Position numbers and translations under genes: made by a program
Part shown: positions 4,858 through 6,667 of the stretch, in pieces
Layout of the letters: each line of letters starts with the position of its first letter
How positions within the stretch are numbered: the first letter of the stretch is position 1
Assembly: GCA_021204735.1 (NCBI GenBank)
Contig: JAJPYV010000437.1
Span: forward strand, 1-6,667
Direction: 5' to 3'
DNA length: 6,667 nucleotides
Origin: Prevotella sp.
Lineage (GTDB): Bacteria > Bacteroidota > Bacteroidia > Bacteroidales > Bacteroidaceae
The notes under the pieces: generated by a model
What the model saw: the letters and a program-made list of their open reading frames with translations, nothing else
Database searches by the model: none
Told to the model about the DNA's origin: nothing

Positions 4858-6533
4858 GGGCTAACAGGTCGCACGCTAAATCCGTCAGAGCGAAAATTCC
4901 AATCTCTGAAGAAACTCTTAAAGTCAAAGAGGAGATAGCAAGCAAGGTCGTTTCTGGTATAAGGCGTTGATCCCCAATAACGACCGAGATCACCCTCATA
5001 TCTTAGTTGATTTCCCTCACGCATACCGGCAGCAGGAAGGAAAATACTGTTGCCATTAAGACCAGTGATTTTGTAGCCCTTATGACCATTCATGACAGTC
5101 CATTCCAATTGGCAGTTCAACAACTCGTCAAATTCATCCTTAGACGGTAATCTCCAAGAGCCGCCCCATTTGTTGCATGCCACATCATATAAGGAGTCTC
5201 CAGCAATATCATCTACATTCTCATTGTAAGTAAAACAATTATCTTCGGAATAATCAGATTTAGTAACAGTCTCGCCCCAAGCATAATAATTCCCATAATC
5301 AGAGGGAGAGGAAGCACCGACATTGCATGTTGCCCATTTAACGCTCAAGCCCAGGTCAACATACTCATGACCGTTGTAATCAGGAGAGGTCATATCATCG
5401 TGAGCCAACTGTGTACTGCCTTTTGAGAAGCCAACAACAATGATGCCTACAATCACAGCAAAAACGACGACACATATTGCAATTACGAAACCCTTAGACA
5501 ATTTCTTTTTATTATCTTTACTGGAATTTTTAGAAGTAGACTTTTCCCTCGTTTCATTGTTTGCCACTTTCACAACATTCGTGACTTTTACACTATCCAA
5601 ATCCGTTGTAGCATCTGCTACATGAGCATCTATAACGTTATTATTGTCAAGTAACTTAAGAAAGCTGTCAATGTTCTGCGGTCTGTCAACACGAAACAGT
5701 TGCATTGCCTCATTAACAGCGTTGCGGATATTCATGGAAATATAATCAGGGAGAGGTTTTAGAGTATTCTCTTTGCTCATTAGACTTACTGCATCGGGCG
5801 GAGTGATACCAGTGAGCAACTTGTAGAGAGTAGCCCCCAGTGCGTAAATGTCTGTGGCAGGGCAGAAAGTATTCAGACTACCATTCTGCTGTTCCACAGG
5901 AGCATAGCCCTTAGTGTTAATACCCATGAAAGTAGAAGTTTCCTCCCCACTTCCCTCATCATAATGTTTAGATGCACCAAAGTCAATGAGTATTGCATTG
6001 TCATGACCATCTATCATGATATTGGCAGGTTTCACGTCAAGGTGCAGTCTACTGTTGGAGTGGACATATTTCAGAGCATCAGCTATCTGACGAATATATT
6101 TCAAGGCCTTATGTTCAGGAAGTGCGCCATTTTCCTTAACAATATCGTTTAGCGACTTGCCGTCAATATAGTCCATTACATAGTAAGCAGTGCCATTCTC
6201 CTCAAAGAAGTCAATGACACGTATTATATGTGGATGAAACTTTTGGGGATGCTTTTCGTGCATGAGGTAAATGGCTTTAGCCTCATCGAGGAATTTCCCC
6301 TTGAGTTTTTCCACAAGGTCCGTTTTCGAGAGCGTAGCAACGCTTACATGACACGTTTTTTCGTCACGGTTGCAGAAGTCAGAGATGAAAAACTCCTTAA
6401 CCGCAACCCTCGATTTGAATTTGCTGTATGTAGCCTCGTAAGTACAGCCGAAACCACCACTGTTGATAAACCTTTCTATCTTGTAGCGTCCATCTTGGAG
6501 AAGAGTGCCGTTATTTAGATGTTTATTTTCCAT
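4854..6533 (-). CDS. Receptor-like Ser/Thr protein kinase with one TM helix and FISUMP-like C-terminal domain (complete)
   Basis: This 559-aa protein is the complete representative of the locus family. Kinase domain about 17-296: NSGGFG at 24-29, VAVK lysine K46, family-specific insert FCNRDEKTCHVSV, alpha-C E84, HLDVKPAN at 164-171 (D166, K168, N171), DFG at 184-186, TST at 199-201, APVEQ at 211-215, D228. A Lys/Ser-rich stretch (329-347) precedes a hydrophobic helix at about 348-368, giving an inside N-terminus by the positive-inside rule. A short stalk leads to a FISUMP-like domain (about 387-557) with NGHEYVDLGLSVKWATCNVGA, WGGSWRLPS, YWGSTPYTRND and the ending GFSVRPV. By analogy with PASTA-type receptor kinases it should sense something outside the inner membrane and phosphorylate cytoplasmic proteins; the ligand and targets are unknown. 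It is followed at once by a mini-ORF and a kinase remnant, probably on the same transcript. The start matches the paralogue at 1712. Confidence 0.96.
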   Translation of the reverse strand: MENKHLNNGTLLQDGRYKIERFINSGGFGCTYEATYSKFKSRVAVKEFFISDFCNRDEKTCHVSVATLSKTDLVEKLKGKFLDEAKAIYLMHEKHPQKFHPHIIRVIDFFEENGTAYYVMDYIDGKSLNDIVKENGALPEHKALKYIRQIADALKYVHSNSRLHLDVKPANIMIDGHDNAILIDFGASKHYDEGSGEETSTFMGINTKGYAPVEQQNGSLNTFCPATDIYALGATLYKLLTGITPPDAVSLMSKENTLKPLPDYISMNIRNAVNEAMQLFRVDRPQNIDSFLKLLDNNNVIDAHVADATTDLDSVKVTNVVKVANNETREKSTSKNSSKDNKKKLSKGFVIAICVVVFAVIVGIIVVGFSKGSTQLAHDDMTSPDYNGHEYVDLGLSVKWATCNVGASSPSDYGNYYAWGETVTKSDYSEDNCFTYNENVDDIAGDSLYDVACNKWGGSWRLPSKDEFDELLNCQLEWTVMNGHKGYKITGLNGNSIFLPAAGMREGNQLRYEGDLGRYWGSTPYTRNDLACYLLFDFKSFFRDWNFRSDGFSVRPVSP

Positions 6534-6549
6534 ATATTTTGATTTTCAT
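6523..6549 (-). other. Conserved 8-codon mini-ORF MKIKIYGK overlapping the kinase start
   Basis: The minus strand encodes MKIKIYGK from ATG 6549 and stops at TAA 6523-6525, ten bases inside the kinase gene and out of frame with it. A terminating ribosome would be next to the kinase ATG at 6533. The copy at 3830-3856 encodes the same peptide with one synonymous change. A role in translational coupling is inference. Confidence 0.4.
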
Positions 6550-6557
6550 GGTTTTTT

Positions 6558-6565
6558 GTTTAAAC
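6558..6565. promoter_or_regulatory. 8-bp perfect palindrome GTTTAAAC in leader copy B
   Basis: This is the counterpart of GTGTACAC at 3864-3871. It lies about 25 bp upstream of the kinase ATG, within the predicted leader RNA. The two copies differ by a T/G change and its mirror-image A/C change, so both stay palindromic. Confidence 0.35.
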
Positions 6566-6596
6566 CATTAGGTTAAAATTTAAGTCTCAGATCCTA

Positions 6597-6604
6597 CAAA
6601 TGTA
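6597..6604 (-). promoter_or_regulatory. Putative -7 box (TACATTTG) for the 559-aa kinase
   Basis: The minus strand reads TACATTTG, an exact TAnnTTTG match 64 bp from the kinase ATG. Spacing and flanks match the box at 1782-1789 (TATCTTTG, 70 bp from its ATG). No TTG is seen at the -33 position. A second exact box, TATCTTTG at 6655-6662, lies farther upstream and its -33 region is outside the window, so either could be the main promoter. Confidence 0.42.
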
Positions 6605-6667
6605 ACTTCGTGAGTACATGGGAATAGGACTTGATATTTATGTCATTGGAAATGCAAAGATATAATT

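Larger units (their letters stand above)
6520..6663 (-). repeat. Leader repeat copy B (direct repeat of 3827-3970), upstream of the 559-aa kinase
   Basis: This is the copy still attached to a FISUMP-type kinase and therefore probably the parental arrangement. It includes the kinase start codon, the MKIKIYGK mini-ORF, a possible 7-bp stem with a 7-nt loop on the minus strand (ATGGTTT...AAACCAT, about 6548-6568), the palindrome GTTTAAAC, and two TAnnTTTG boxes (6597-6604 and 6655-6662). The similarity may continue past the right window edge. Confidence 0.85.

Noticed and set aside
6655..6662. TATCTTTG as the sole promoter of the 559-aa kinase
   Set aside because: It is an exact -7 match, but the box at 6597-6604 has the same distance to the ATG as in the other kinase, and the aligned site in leader copy A (CAATTTTG, 3960-3967) is poorly kept. 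It is mentioned as an alternative only.

Overview
The window looks like Bacteroidales DNA (Bacteroides/Prevotella type). Four observations support this: AT-rich intergenic regions, promoter -7 boxes matching the Bacteroidetes TAnnTTTG consensus, no strong Shine-Dalgarno sequences, and protein families typical of gut Bacteroidales. Those families are Ser/Thr kinases starting with GTLLQxGKYxI...GSGGFGCTYEA, and C-terminal domains of the 'NGHEYVDLGLSVKWATCNVGASSP...GFSVRPV' type (FISUMP / Fib_succ_major-like). This placement is inference; no rRNA or marker gene is present. Every gene I can support is on the minus strand, so the cluster reads from the right edge to the left edge. The long plus-strand ORFs are shadows.

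In transcription order: (1) a complete 559-aa kinase (6533-4854) with cytoplasmic kinase, one membrane helix and an external FISUMP-like domain; (2) a 15-codon mini-ORF joined by ATGA overlaps to both neighbours (4857-4810); (3) a remnant of the same kinase type (4813-4433) that keeps the N-lobe and part of the linker but has lost the catalytic lobe, membrane helix and sensor domain; (4) two overlapping small ORFs of unknown function (4401-4132 and 4189-3980) that are probably one frameshifted gene; (5) a 618-aa kinase of a different subfamily (3767-1911) whose C-terminal half is about eight membrane helices arranged as a duplicated four-helix module; (6) a second FISUMP-type receptor kinase (1712 to beyond position 1), open through 570 codons and cut by the window edge.

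The most notable structure is regulatory. About 140 bp of leader DNA ahead of the 559-aa kinase (6520-6663) is repeated, about 86% identical by hand alignment, ahead of the unrelated 618-aa kinase (3827-3970). The copy includes the ancestral start codon, an identically encoded 8-residue mini-ORF (MKIKIYGK) and an 8-bp palindrome that differs between copies by paired, symmetry-preserving changes. The leader therefore probably belonged to a FISUMP-type kinase whose body was replaced by the membrane-kinase gene.

The three full-size kinases have the residues needed for catalysis but carry HLD instead of HRD in the catalytic loop. Inference: this is a locus of receptor-like Ser/Thr kinases that expands and decays by recombination, with one-helix sensors and a polytopic sensor sharing an N-terminal signalling module. 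No phosphatase, substrate, reverse transcriptase, transposase, tRNA, rRNA or CRISPR array is visible.
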